This document shows, piece after piece, positions 7,676 through 14,157 of a stretch of DNA of 30,966 nt. The DNA is from an uncultured Collinsella sp. (GTDB lineage Bacteria; Actinomycetota; Coriobacteriia; Coriobacteriales; Coriobacteriaceae). Below the pieces are notes generated by a model. That model did not search any database. It was given only the letters and a program-made list of their open reading frames with translations, and was not told the DNA's origin. Position 1 is the first letter of the stretch, and each line of letters opens with the position of its first letter. The translations under genes and the position numbers were made by a program. Location: positions 1-30,966 of the forward strand of contig CABUUD010000013.1 in NCBI GenBank assembly GCA_902494585.1, in the 5' to 3' direction.

Positions 7676-7816
7676 GCGGGCCGCATTTGCGCCAAGGTGA
7701 CGCGAAATGAGAGGGCGCTGACCTTCTGGTCGCGCCCTCGAAATTGAACGTCAGATTGGTGTGAATACGGTCCGCGCAGCGTCAAGCAGTTCCGGCGTTT
7801 GGCAAAACGCCGGAAC
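7676..7816. repeat. Composite hairpin element I (long hairpin H1 plus short hairpin H2)
   Basis: H1 (7676-7777) folds as one long imperfect hairpin: both ends are GC-rich and partly complementary, and the tip is GAGGGCGCTGACC / GGTCGCGCCCTC around TTCT. A linker CAGCGTCAAGCA leads to H2 (7789-7816), GTTCCGGCGTTT paired perfectly with AAACGCCGGAAC. The element ends six bases from the glmS stop. The whole unit recurs in inverted orientation at 12910-13053 and, more diverged, at 25517-25653. Confidence 0.7.
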
Positions 7817-7821
7817 ATCCG

Positions 7822-9669
7822 CTACTCCACGGTCACGCTCTTAGCGAGGTTTCGAGGCTGGTCAACGTCGCAACCGCGCAGGATGGCCACCTCGCGGGCG
7901 AGCAGCTGCAGCGGAACGCTCGCCGTGATGGGGCTGAACACGTCACGGACGGACGGCACGCGAATGATGCAGTCGGCAATCTTGTTGATTTCCTCGTCGC
8001 CCTCGGTAGCAACGACGATGACCTTGGCGCCGCGAGCCTTGCACTCCATGAGGTTCGACACCGTCTTATCGTACGTTGCGCTCTTGGTTGCCACCGCGAT
8101 GACAGGGAAACCCGGATCGATCAGCGCGATGGGGCCGTGCTTCATCTCACCGGCGGCATATGCCTCGGCATGCAGGTAGCTGACTTCCTTGAGCTTAAGC
8201 GCGCCCTCATAAGAAATGGCGGCGCCCATGCCGCGACCCACGAACAGCGCGGACTGCGCGTCCTTGCACACAAGCGCGGCCTCGTGCACGGCCTCGGTCT
8301 GCGTATCCAGGATCCACTGGATCTGCTCGGCTGTATCGGAAAGCTCGCGGAACAGCATGCGCGTCTGCTTGGTGGTCAAGCGGTACTTGACCTGCGCCAG
8401 CAGCAAGGCCAAAAGCGTGAGGCTCACGACCTGACCGATGAAGCTCTTAGTCGAGGCGACTGCAATCTCCTTGTTGGCCTTGGTGTAGATGACGCCGTCG
8501 CTTTCGCGCGCCACCGGGCTGCCCACCACGTTGGTGATGCCAAAGACCTTGGCGCCCTTGATGCGCGCATCGCGAATGGCGGCAAGGGTGTCGGCCGTCT
8601 CGCCCGATTGGGACACGGCCACGACGAGCGTCGTCGGCGTGATGATGGGGTTGCGGTAGCGGAACTCGCTAGCCGCCTCAACCTCGGTAGGAATACGAGC
8701 CCAGCCCTCAATAAGGTTCTTGGCGATGAGTCCGGCGTGGTAGCTGGTGCCGCAAGCGATCACGTAGACGCGGTCGATGTCGTTGAGTTCCTCGAGCGAA
8801 AGGCCCAGCTCGTCGATGTCGAGCTCGCCGGCCGGCGTCATACGACCAACCAGCGTGTCGCGCACGACGCGCGGCTGCTCGTGGATTTCCTTGAGCATAA
8901 AGTCGGGATAACCGCCCTTTTCTGCCATGTCCAGGTCCCAGTCGATGTGGGTGACCTTGGGCTCGATAACGTTGCCGGCCTCGTCGGTGTACTCGACGCC
9001 TGCGGGCGTGAGCTTGGCAAACTGACCGTCCTCGAGTACCACGACATCGCGGGTGGCGTCGATGAGCGCGATGACATCGGAGGCGACATAGGCGCCGGTC
9101 TCGCCCGCGCCGACCACGATCGGGGAATCCTTGCGGGCCACGGCGATCACGCCGGGCTCGTCAGCGCACACGGCGGCCAGACCATAGGCACCGACCACGT
9201 GGGTGCAAGCCTCGCGCACGGAGGCCATCAGGTCGTGCGTCTCGGCATAAGCCTCTTCGATCAGATGCGCGAAGACCTCGGTATCGGTCTCGCTCTTAAA
9301 GTGGTGGCCGCGGCCCTCCAGCTCTTCGCGCAGCTCGGCGAAGTTCTCGATGATGCCGTTGTGGACGATGGCGATACGACCGTCGCAGCTGGTGTGGGGA
9401 TGGGCGTTAACGACGGAGGGCTTGCCGTGGGTGGCCCAACGGGTGTGGCCGATACCGCAGGTAGCGTCGCTGTCGATGTTGGAAAGCTCGCTCTCCAGGC
9501 CCGCGACCTTGCCCACGCGGCGGATGACGTCGAGGTGCGCCGCGGCGCCCTCGCCCACCTCGAGCGCGACGCCCGAGGAGTCATAGCCGCGATACTCCAT
9601 ACGCTTGAGGCCCGTGACCAGGATGTTCTTTGCAATATCAGAGCCGGTGTAGCCGACGATTCCGCACAT
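7822..9669 (-). CDS. glmS: Glutamine-fructose-6-phosphate aminotransferase (isomerizing)
   Basis: A 615-residue GlmS, which makes glucosamine-6-phosphate from fructose-6-phosphate and glutamine, the entry step to UDP-GlcNAc and peptidoglycan. The N-terminus MCGIVGY gives the catalytic Cys2 of the glutaminase domain (about 1-240), with HTRWATHG and HNGIIENF present. Two SIS isomerase domains follow (CGTSYHAG, SQSGETADT, SFIGQV, LKLKEVSYLHAEAYAAGEMKHG), and the C-terminus LAKSVTVE is the usual GlmS ending. Length is normal. The start has AAGGGA upstream. No glmS ribozyme-like region was recognised; instead inverted ATACCA/TGGTAT sites lie about 100 bp upstream. Confidence 0.98.
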   Translation of the reverse strand: MCGIVGYTGSDIAKNILVTGLKRMEYRGYDSSGVALEVGEGAAAHLDVIRRVGKVAGLESELSNIDSDATCGIGHTRWATHGKPSVVNAHPHTSCDGRIAIVHNGIIENFAELREELEGRGHHFKSETDTEVFAHLIEEAYAETHDLMASVREACTHVVGAYGLAAVCADEPGVIAVARKDSPIVVGAGETGAYVASDVIALIDATRDVVVLEDGQFAKLTPAGVEYTDEAGNVIEPKVTHIDWDLDMAEKGGYPDFMLKEIHEQPRVVRDTLVGRMTPAGELDIDELGLSLEELNDIDRVYVIACGTSYHAGLIAKNLIEGWARIPTEVEAASEFRYRNPIITPTTLVVAVSQSGETADTLAAIRDARIKGAKVFGITNVVGSPVARESDGVIYTKANKEIAVASTKSFIGQVVSLTLLALLLAQVKYRLTTKQTRMLFRELSDTAEQIQWILDTQTEAVHEAALVCKDAQSALFVGRGMGAAISYEGALKLKEVSYLHAEAYAAGEMKHGPIALIDPGFPVIAVATKSATYDKTVSNLMECKARGAKVIVVATEGDEEINKIADCIIRVPSVRDVFSPITASVPLQLLAREVAILRGCDVDQPRNLAKSVTVE

Positions 9670-9770
9670 AAGATAAATCCCTTCGTTCGCGTGACTGCAA
9701 GACGTCCACGCACAAGGGGCGCTGAGACGTACAACGTTCGAGTATTGTACTCACGCAAGCGCAAGCTGAT

Positions 9771-9803
9771 ATACCAGAAGTGGTATCTCAACTTAGATAC
9801 CAC
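9771..9803. promoter_or_regulatory. Triple ATACCA/TGGTAT inverted sites upstream of glmS
   Basis: Three half-sites alternate: ATACCA (9771-9776), TGGTAT (9781-9786) and ATACCA (9797-9802). The last two belong to a perfect 9-bp-arm inverted repeat, GTGGTATCT with AGATACCAC (9780-9803). The first overlaps the expected -35 region of a glmS promoter whose likely -10, TACAAT, lies at 9749-9744 on the minus strand. TGGTAT half-sites resemble those of GntR-type amino-sugar regulators (NagR/DasR), but the spacing differs. Regulator unknown. Confidence 0.5.
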
Positions 9804-9831
9804 CCGATGTACACACGTCCAGCCGGTCCAA

Positions 9832-9866
9832 ACCACCACAAAGGTGCCTGTCCCCTTCGTGGTGGT
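9832..9866. repeat. Hairpin with CCTGTCCCC loop
   Basis: ACCACCAC (9832-9839) pairs with GTGGTGGT (9859-9866), and the next five pairs hold but for one mismatch. The loop region carries CCTGTCCCC, the complement of GGGGACAGG, linking it to the other GGGACAGG repeats of the window. Confidence 0.65.
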
Positions 9867-9882
9867 CGCGTTGGCAACAGCG

Positions 9883-9933
9883 TTTCCCCAGATAAAACCT
9901 GCCAAAATAAACCTGTCCCTTTTTGGTAGGTTT
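9883..9933 (-). repeat. GGGACAGG repeat, copy B
   Basis: On the minus strand this 51-bp unit matches copies C and D almost base for base: ACCTACCAAAAAGGGACAGG, then a TTTATTTTGGCAGGTTTTAT stretch, then CTGGGGAAA. Its arms AAACCTGCCAAAA and TTTTTGGTAGGTTT form a stem. It overlaps the -35 region of the LacI gene promoter. Confidence 0.8.
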
Positions 9934-9937
9934 GGGA

Positions 9938-9946
9938 TGCTACAAT
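9938..9946 (+). promoter_or_regulatory. Extended -10 promoter of the LacI gene
   Basis: TGCTACAAT is a TGN-extended -10 box (TACAAT at 9941-9946), 36 bp upstream of the start codon. No good -35 is seen; that position is taken by repeat copy B. Confidence 0.5.
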
Positions 9947-9981
9947 CTGGCTTGTACTTGAAACGCATCAAAGGGGCCGCT

Positions 9982-11094
9982 ATGGCAAAGGTAAAAATCA
10001 GCGACGTCGCGCGCGAGGCCGGGGTTTCGTTGGGCACGGTTTCCAACGCGCTCAACCACCCCGAAAAGCTGCGCCCCGAGACCCTCAAGCTCATCAACGA
10101 GACCATCAATCGCCTTGGCTACCTGCCCAACCAAAGCGCCCGTCAGCTCGCGGGCGGCGCCACCAAGTCCTTTGGCCTGGTGCTCCCCCGTCTCGATCAC
10201 GGCTTTTCGCTCCAAATCGCCAGCGGCGCCCACAACGAGGCCCGCAAGCACGGCTACGACTTGCTCATCGCCAACGCCGATAACGACGATATTCTCGAGG
10301 ATCATTACCTGCGCTACTTTATGGGCACCCAGATGTCCGGCGTCATGGTTCAGCCCATGGCATCCCCCGACTGGCACCCCGCCATGACCAAGATGCCCGT
10401 GCCGATCGTCCATCTGGACATCCATTGCTCCGAGCCCGGCTACTACGTAGCGGCCGACAATGAGGCCCAGGGTCGCATCATTGCCGAACTTGCCATCGCC
10501 CGCGGCGCGCACCATATCACCGTTGTGGGCAGAGCGGCATTCATGCAGCTCACCCTGCGCGTACTTGGCATTCACAAGGCTCTCGCCCTGCATCCCGATA
10601 TCAAAATTGAAGTCATTGACGCCGGAGAGTGGAATACCGCAGCCGACGGCTACAGTATTGGTGCTCAGATTGCCGGGCGCCCTGCCGACGAACGCCCCGA
10701 TTTTGTCGTCGGCCTGACCGACGTGCTGGCCTCGGGCGTTATCTCGGCATTGGTCGACAAAGGCATCTCCGTCCCCGAGCAGGTTCGCGTGGCCGGATGC
10801 GACGGCAACCCGCTCGCTTGGAGCGGATCGGTCCCGCTCACTACGGTAGCGCCCCCGGGCTACGAGATTGGCCGCAAGGGTGTCCAACTGCTCATGGAGC
10901 AAATCGAGAACAAGGTCCCGACAAAGACCAAGCACATCCACGTCGGCTCTGCAGCGCGCACCGTCACCGCAGCCACCACCGCGGAGGACATCAACCGCCA
11001 AGAACTCGTGCGGCCGTTCCTGCTGGAACGCGCCAGCACCCAGGCAAGCAGCCAGACCGACGCCACGGCCATCAACCTCGGCGCGTATCTATAG
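9982..11094 (+). CDS. LacI-family transcriptional regulator
   Basis: A 370-residue LacI/GalR protein. Residues 4-50 are the DNA-binding head: KISDVAREAGVSLGTVSNAL, then the hinge-helix region NQSARQLAGG. The remainder is the periplasmic-binding-protein-like sensor domain with FGLVLPRLDHGFS, the DAGEW region and the late GCDGNPLAW and TTVAPPGYEIG motifs. The last ~35 residues (RPFLLERAS onward) are a low-complexity tail. The start ATG at 9982 has AGGGG upstream; the open frame extends far upstream only as an antisense shadow of glmS. It is divergent from glmS and convergent with the HAD gene. The target sugar is unknown; no sugar genes sit directly beside it. Confidence 0.93.
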   Translation: MAKVKISDVAREAGVSLGTVSNALNHPEKLRPETLKLINETINRLGYLPNQSARQLAGGATKSFGLVLPRLDHGFSLQIASGAHNEARKHGYDLLIANADNDDILEDHYLRYFMGTQMSGVMVQPMASPDWHPAMTKMPVPIVHLDIHCSEPGYYVAADNEAQGRIIAELAIARGAHHITVVGRAAFMQLTLRVLGIHKALALHPDIKIEVIDAGEWNTAADGYSIGAQIAGRPADERPDFVVGLTDVLASGVISALVDKGISVPEQVRVAGCDGNPLAWSGSVPLTTVAPPGYEIGRKGVQLLMEQIENKVPTKTKHIHVGSAARTVTAATTAEDINRQELVRPFLLERASTQASSQTDATAINLGAYL

Positions 11095-11127
11095 CACGCC
11101 CGCAAGTATGCTAAGTCGCCGCTCAAG

Positions 11128-11164
11128 CAAAAGAGGCCCGACCATTGCCGGACCCCTTTTGTTT
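11128..11164. terminator. Bidirectional terminator between LacI and HAD genes
   Basis: CAAAAGAGGCCCG (11128-11140) pairs with CGGACCCCTTTTG (11149-11161), with two wobble positions and an 8-nt loop. A-rich and T-rich arms give U runs in both directions, which suits the two convergent genes. Confidence 0.75.
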
Positions 11165-11207
11165 AAGCGCAAGCGTGAGCAATTGCTCGTTTTAACGCCG
11201 CAATTTT

Positions 11208-11858
11208 CTAGCGCACGGCCTTGATTGCCGCCGCCAGGTCGAACAACGTATCGAGCACGGCCTCGCAACCATCCACCACATCCTGCGGCAACGGCACGAT
11301 ATCGGGGACGGCAAAGACGTGGCAGCCAGCCGTGATGCCCGAGACGCAGCCGTTGCGCGAGTCCTCGACCACGGCACATTCCTCGGGAGCAAAGCCCGCG
11401 CGCTCGCAGGCGAGCAGATACATCTCGGGGTCGGGCTTGCCGTGCACGACGTCCTCGCCACACGTTACCGTTTCAAACTTGTCAAAAAGACCGACCATCT
11501 TAAGGTTGCGCTCGGCCGTAATGAGGCGCGACGACGTCGCTAGACCCACGTGATAGCCCGCAGCCAGCAGCTCGTCGAGGCACTCGGCGGCACCGGCCTT
11601 AAGTTCCAGTTCGGTCTTGACCATCTCGTCGCGAATCTCCTTGTGGCGACGATAGATCGCCTCGGTGGTTTCATGGCTGCCATAATGCTTATCGAGGATG
11701 TCCATAACATCGGGCAGCGTGCGGCCGATAAACTGATGGATCAGCGCTTCATCAATCGCGAGCCCCAGCTCAGCGGCGCCTGCCTTCCAGGCCTTAATCC
11801 CCAAACGCTCGGTATCGACCAGCGTTCCATCCATGTCAAAAATAACAGCCTTGATCAT
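11208..11858 (-). CDS. HAD-superfamily phosphatase (beta-phosphoglucomutase-like)
   Basis: A 216-residue HAD hydrolase of subfamily I with an alpha-helical cap. Motif I is FDMDGTLVDTE (nucleophile D8, acid D10). Motif II is GLATSSR, motif III HGKPDPEMY and motif IV VVEDSRNG. The cap (about 16-85) contains the GRTLPDV segment. Such enzymes act on sugar phosphates or related metabolites; exact substrate is not readable. The start at 11858 has GGGGGA five bases upstream; upstream extension to 11945 is unsupported. It is divergent from larE, and a palindrome GTATATAACGTATATAC lies between them. Confidence 0.9.
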   Translation of the reverse strand: MIKAVIFDMDGTLVDTERLGIKAWKAGAAELGLAIDEALIHQFIGRTLPDVMDILDKHYGSHETTEAIYRRHKEIRDEMVKTELELKAGAAECLDELLAAGYHVGLATSSRLITAERNLKMVGLFDKFETVTCGEDVVHGKPDPEMYLLACERAGFAPEECAVVEDSRNGCVSGITAGCHVFAVPDIVPLPQDVVDGCEAVLDTLFDLAAAIKAVR

Positions 11859-11918
11859 ATCGGTCCCCCATCGACTCTCGCTGTCGCGTTGCTGCAACTC
11901 TACCGCATTTGGCAACTT

Positions 11919-11935
11919 GTATATAACGTATATAC
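11919..11935. promoter_or_regulatory. Perfect 7-bp-arm palindrome between HAD and larE genes
   Basis: GTATATA-ACG-TATATAC is a perfect inverted repeat 61 bp upstream of the HAD start. It also contains -10-like TATA sequence on both strands. It could be a promoter, an operator or both. Confidence 0.45.
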
Positions 11936-11967
11936 CATATTGCACTTTCGTTACACAGATAGAAGTC

Positions 11968-11997
11968 TTATGGCAAGTAACGCATTAGGATTATAGT
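11968..11997 (+). promoter_or_regulatory. Possible larE promoter
   Basis: TTATGG (11968-11973), an 18-bp spacer and TATAGT (11992-11997) lie 35 bp before the larE start. The -10 is good and the -35 weak. Confidence 0.35.
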
Positions 11998-12031
11998 TTT
12001 CGATCGAGTACTCAACGATAAGGATCGTTTC

Positions 12032-12910
12032 ATGATTTTAGACACCACGGCACCCGCAGAGGAGCTTCAAGACAAGCTATCGGCGCTCGAACAGCTGCTT
12101 TTGGCATACGGACGCGTGGCTATCGGGTTTTCCGGCGGCGTTGACAGCAGCTTTTTGGCCGCCGTATGCGCCCGCATCTTGCCTACCAATACCCTCCTCG
12201 TCCATCTCACCACGCCGCTCATCGGCACGCCCGAGCAGGCTTCGTTTGAGCAGTCCGTTGATGGGCAGGCCAATGAGGGGCCGCATTTTAAGCTCCCCGT
12301 GCTCAATCTTTCGGTGGATCAGCTGCAGCTCCCCCAAGTAGCCTGCAACGATGCCAATCGCTGCTACCACTGCAAGCACGCCGGCTTTACCGCCATCGTC
12401 AACCACGCCAAGTCGCTCGGCTTTCCCACCGTCATCGATGGCAGCAACGCGAGCGACCGCGGCGATTACCGTCCCGGCATGCGCGCCGCCGAAGAGCTCG
12501 GCGTACGCTCCCCTCTCATGGAGGTCGGCTTTACCAAGGACGAAGAGCGTGAGCTGCTGCGCTCATGGGGCTACCCCGTCTGGAACCTGCCGGCGGGAGC
12601 ATGTCTTGCCACGCGCGTCCCCACGGGCGAGGAGCTTACGCGCGAAAAGGTTGATTTAATCCGCGCCTGCGAGGATTACCTGTACGATCTTGACCTGGCG
12701 CAGGTGCGTGCGCGCTTGGTCGGCGGCTGCATGCATATCGAGGCCGCACCCGCAGATGTCGCCAAGATTGCCACCCTAGGCGGTGCCGCCGTCGACGACA
12801 AGGGCAAGACCCCGCTGCCCGCCGTTATCGAGTCCGTGCTGCGCGAGCTGGGTTGCGACCATATCTCCCCCGAGGTCACCCCCTACATCCACGGCAACAT
12901 GAACCTTTAG
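12032..12910 (+). CDS. larE: ATP-dependent sacrificial sulfur transferase LarE
   Basis: A 292-residue PP-loop protein. LarE adenylates the carboxylated pyridine mononucleotide and donates sulfur to build the nickel-pincer cofactor of lactate racemase and relatives. The PP-loop is GFSGGVDSSF (residues 32-41). CYHCK (111-115) and the PAGACLATR motif (188-195) are present; C191 aligns with the Cys sacrificed by Lactiplantibacillus LarE, so the single-Cys chemistry is plausible. Length is normal for the family. The start has AAGGA upstream. The partners larB, larC and larA are not in this window. A repeat starts at the last base of the stop codon. Confidence 0.93.
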   Translation: MILDTTAPAEELQDKLSALEQLLLAYGRVAIGFSGGVDSSFLAAVCARILPTNTLLVHLTTPLIGTPEQASFEQSVDGQANEGPHFKLPVLNLSVDQLQLPQVACNDANRCYHCKHAGFTAIVNHAKSLGFPTVIDGSNASDRGDYRPGMRAAEELGVRSPLMEVGFTKDEERELLRSWGYPVWNLPAGACLATRVPTGEELTREKVDLIRACEDYLYDLDLAQVRARLVGGCMHIEAAPADVAKIATLGGAAVDDKGKTPLPAVIESVLRELGCDHISPEVTPYIHGNMNL

Positions 12911-13053
12911 GTTACGCCGTTTTACAAACGGCGTACCTGCTCGGCGCTGCGCGGGCTTCGGGCACGGCAATCTGACGTTCAACTTCACGGGCGCGACCAA
13001 AAGGTCAGCGCCCGCTTGTTTCACGCCACCTTACCGCACCCGGAGCCTGCTCG
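12910..13053. repeat. Composite hairpin element II (H2 plus H1), inverted copy of element I
   Basis: H2 at 12910-12937 pairs TACGCCGTTT with AAACGGCGTA. H1 spans about 12949-13053 with the tip GGGCGCGACC / GGTCAGCGCCC around AAAA. Read on the minus strand it aligns with element I over ~130 bp, including a conserved TTGAACGTCAGATTG block. Stems keep pairing where bases differ between copies. It begins at the larE stop. Confidence 0.7.
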
Positions 13054-13086
13054 CTCGCATATGCTCAACCTGGACTGCGTTAACTG

Positions 13087-13135
13087 ACCTACCAAAAAGG
13101 GACAGGTTTATTTTGGCAGGTTTTATCTTGGGAAA
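13087..13135 (+). repeat. GGGACAGG repeat, copy C
   Basis: A 49-bp unit with ACCTACCAAAAAGGGACAGG at its left, TTTTGGCAGGT to its right and a TTGGGAAA end. It differs from copy D at only a few positions. Confidence 0.8.
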
Positions 13136-13207
13136 ATATCGCGAGGCAGTCGCCCCTCTAGCACCCATCAAACTTCGAGAGACGATAGAGGGGCAATTCG
13201 GCTGCAT

Positions 13208-13341
13208 CTACTTCTTCCGATAGCGGCGGTTGCGGCTCGTCGATGAACCCATTACTTCGATGAGCCCTTTATCCGTCATTTTTGGCAGATGGTAGCTGAC
13301 GGACGAATTTTGGCATTCCGTCTCTCTAAAACAAGGCGCTC
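13208..13341 (-). pseudogene. Remnant of a winged-helix C-terminus (AlbA_2/Fic-type ATP-binding or regulatory protein)
   Basis: On the minus strand an open stretch of about 44 codons ends at the TAG at 13210-13208. It reads NSSVSYHLPKMTDKGLIEV, then GSSTSRNRRYRKK. This resembles the last helix and wing of the C-terminal winged helix found in Fic and AlbA_2-type proteins. No start codon or ribosome site is present, and a stop lies at 13342-13340, inside the long palindrome. I take it as the decayed tail of a lost gene. The family assignment is from pattern only. Confidence 0.4.
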
Positions 13342-13490
13342 ATCTCTCTAACTTTAGAGAGATGAGCGCCTTGTTTTAGAGAGACATTAAGAGAGATGTA
13401 TCGAATTCGCTGCTAGATTGCCTAATGCTATCTCTCTAACCAACCTTCTCTTTAGAGAGACATTTAGAGAGATGAGCGCGACCTCTCTAA
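13320..13490. repeat. Array of TAGAGAG palindromes with a 66-nt hairpin
   Basis: A perfect inverted repeat with 31-bp arms (13320-13350 and 13355-13385) around ACTT. The heptamer CTCTCTA or its complement TAGAGAG occurs eight times: 13322, 13344, 13355, 13377, 13432, 13453, 13465 and 13483; a variant (AAGAGAG) lies near 13389. Two looser hairpins follow (about 13431-13460 and 13463-13490), so the block is three stacked hairpins. It adjoins the winged-helix remnant. No protein product is supported. Confidence 0.75.
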
Positions 13491-13561
13491 TCATGGGCTC
13501 CACTCTTTAAGGTGCACACTTCCTAACCGTGCCCTAAGTTGCGGTGAAATAGTCCCCGATT

Positions 13562-13612
13562 AACCTGCCAAAAAGGGACAGGTTTATTTTGGCAGGTTTT
13601 ATCTGGGGAAAC
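13562..13612 (+). repeat. GGGACAGG repeat, copy D
   Basis: A 51-bp unit. AACCTGCCAAAA pairs with TTTTGGCAGGTT around a loop holding AGGGACAGGTT, and CTGGGGAAAC closes the unit. On the minus strand it lies just downstream of the sugar operon. Confidence 0.8.
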
Positions 13613-13613
13613 G

Positions 13614-13650
13614 CAAATAGGGCCGTGACACCCATACGGCGTCGCGGCCC
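13614..13650 (-). terminator. Probable terminator of the sugar operon
   Basis: GGGCCGTGAC (13620-13629) pairs with GTCGCGGCCC (13641-13650) with one G-U pair and an 11-nt loop. On the minus strand it is followed by TATTTGCG, a weak U run, 44 bp after the EIIA stop. A better T run (TTTT) lies on the plus side. Confidence 0.5.
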
Positions 13651-13693
13651 TTTTCCTTGGAGAAGGATCGATTGATTGAACGGGATGACCGTT

Positions 13694-14146
13694 CTAGTCT
13701 TCGAGTCCGCTATTGATGAGCTCCGCAATCTCAACGGGATCGGTGCTCGCGCGCACCTTGTCACGGAAGCCGGCGTCCATCAGCATCACGGCAGCCTTGG
13801 AGAGCAAGCGCAGGTGCGTGGTTCCTGCCTCGCCGGCAGGCACGTACAGCGCGAGCGCAACATCGACGGGCACACCATCGAAGCTCGGCCATTCAACGGG
13901 CTCGACCAGCTTAAGCACGGCAACGCCCGGCGTGTGGATAGCATCGCTTTTGGCATGTGGAACGGCAAAACCGGCGACAAGGCCAGTCTCGGCCTCGTTC
14001 TCGCGAGCCATGAAGGCAGTCTCTACGGCAGATGCGTCGTCAGCAAAGCCGAGCTCGACGGCCTGATCGGACAAATAATGCAGGGCATCCTCGCGCGAGG
14101 CGGCGGTATACCCTATCGTCACTTGGTTGGCAGATACAAATCCCAT
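13694..14146 (-). CDS. PTS sugar transporter subunit IIA (fructose/mannitol type)
   Basis: A 150-residue EIIA domain protein. It takes phosphate from HPr on a histidine and passes it to EIIB. The active-site motif is GFAVPHAKSDAI with H64, in the normal place for the family. The start at 14146 has AAGGAAGG upstream, and the gene follows the transketolase C-subunit gene by 11 bp. It is the last gene of the minus-strand sugar operon, while its EIIBC partner is the first gene, about 4 kb upstream. The substrate is the sugar imported by that EIIBC. Confidence 0.93.
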   Translation of the reverse strand: MGFVSANQVTIGYTAASREDALHYLSDQAVELGFADDASAVETAFMARENEAETGLVAGFAVPHAKSDAIHTPGVAVLKLVEPVEWPSFDGVPVDVALALYVPAGEAGTTHLRLLSKAAVMLMDAGFRDKVRASTDPVEIAELINSGLED

Positions 14147-14157
14147 GGAAACCTTCC

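Noticed and set aside
9670..9760. glmS ribozyme upstream of glmS
   Set aside because: The leader of about 75 bases shows no recognisable ribozyme core and is short for one.
8137..9981. Long upstream extension of the LacI frame over glmS
   Set aside because: The real start is the ATG at 9982 with a ribosome site; the upstream part is antisense to glmS.
13320..13490. CRISPR-like array from repeated TAGAGAG units
   Set aside because: Units are only seven bases, alternate in orientation and are irregularly spaced; no cas genes are present.
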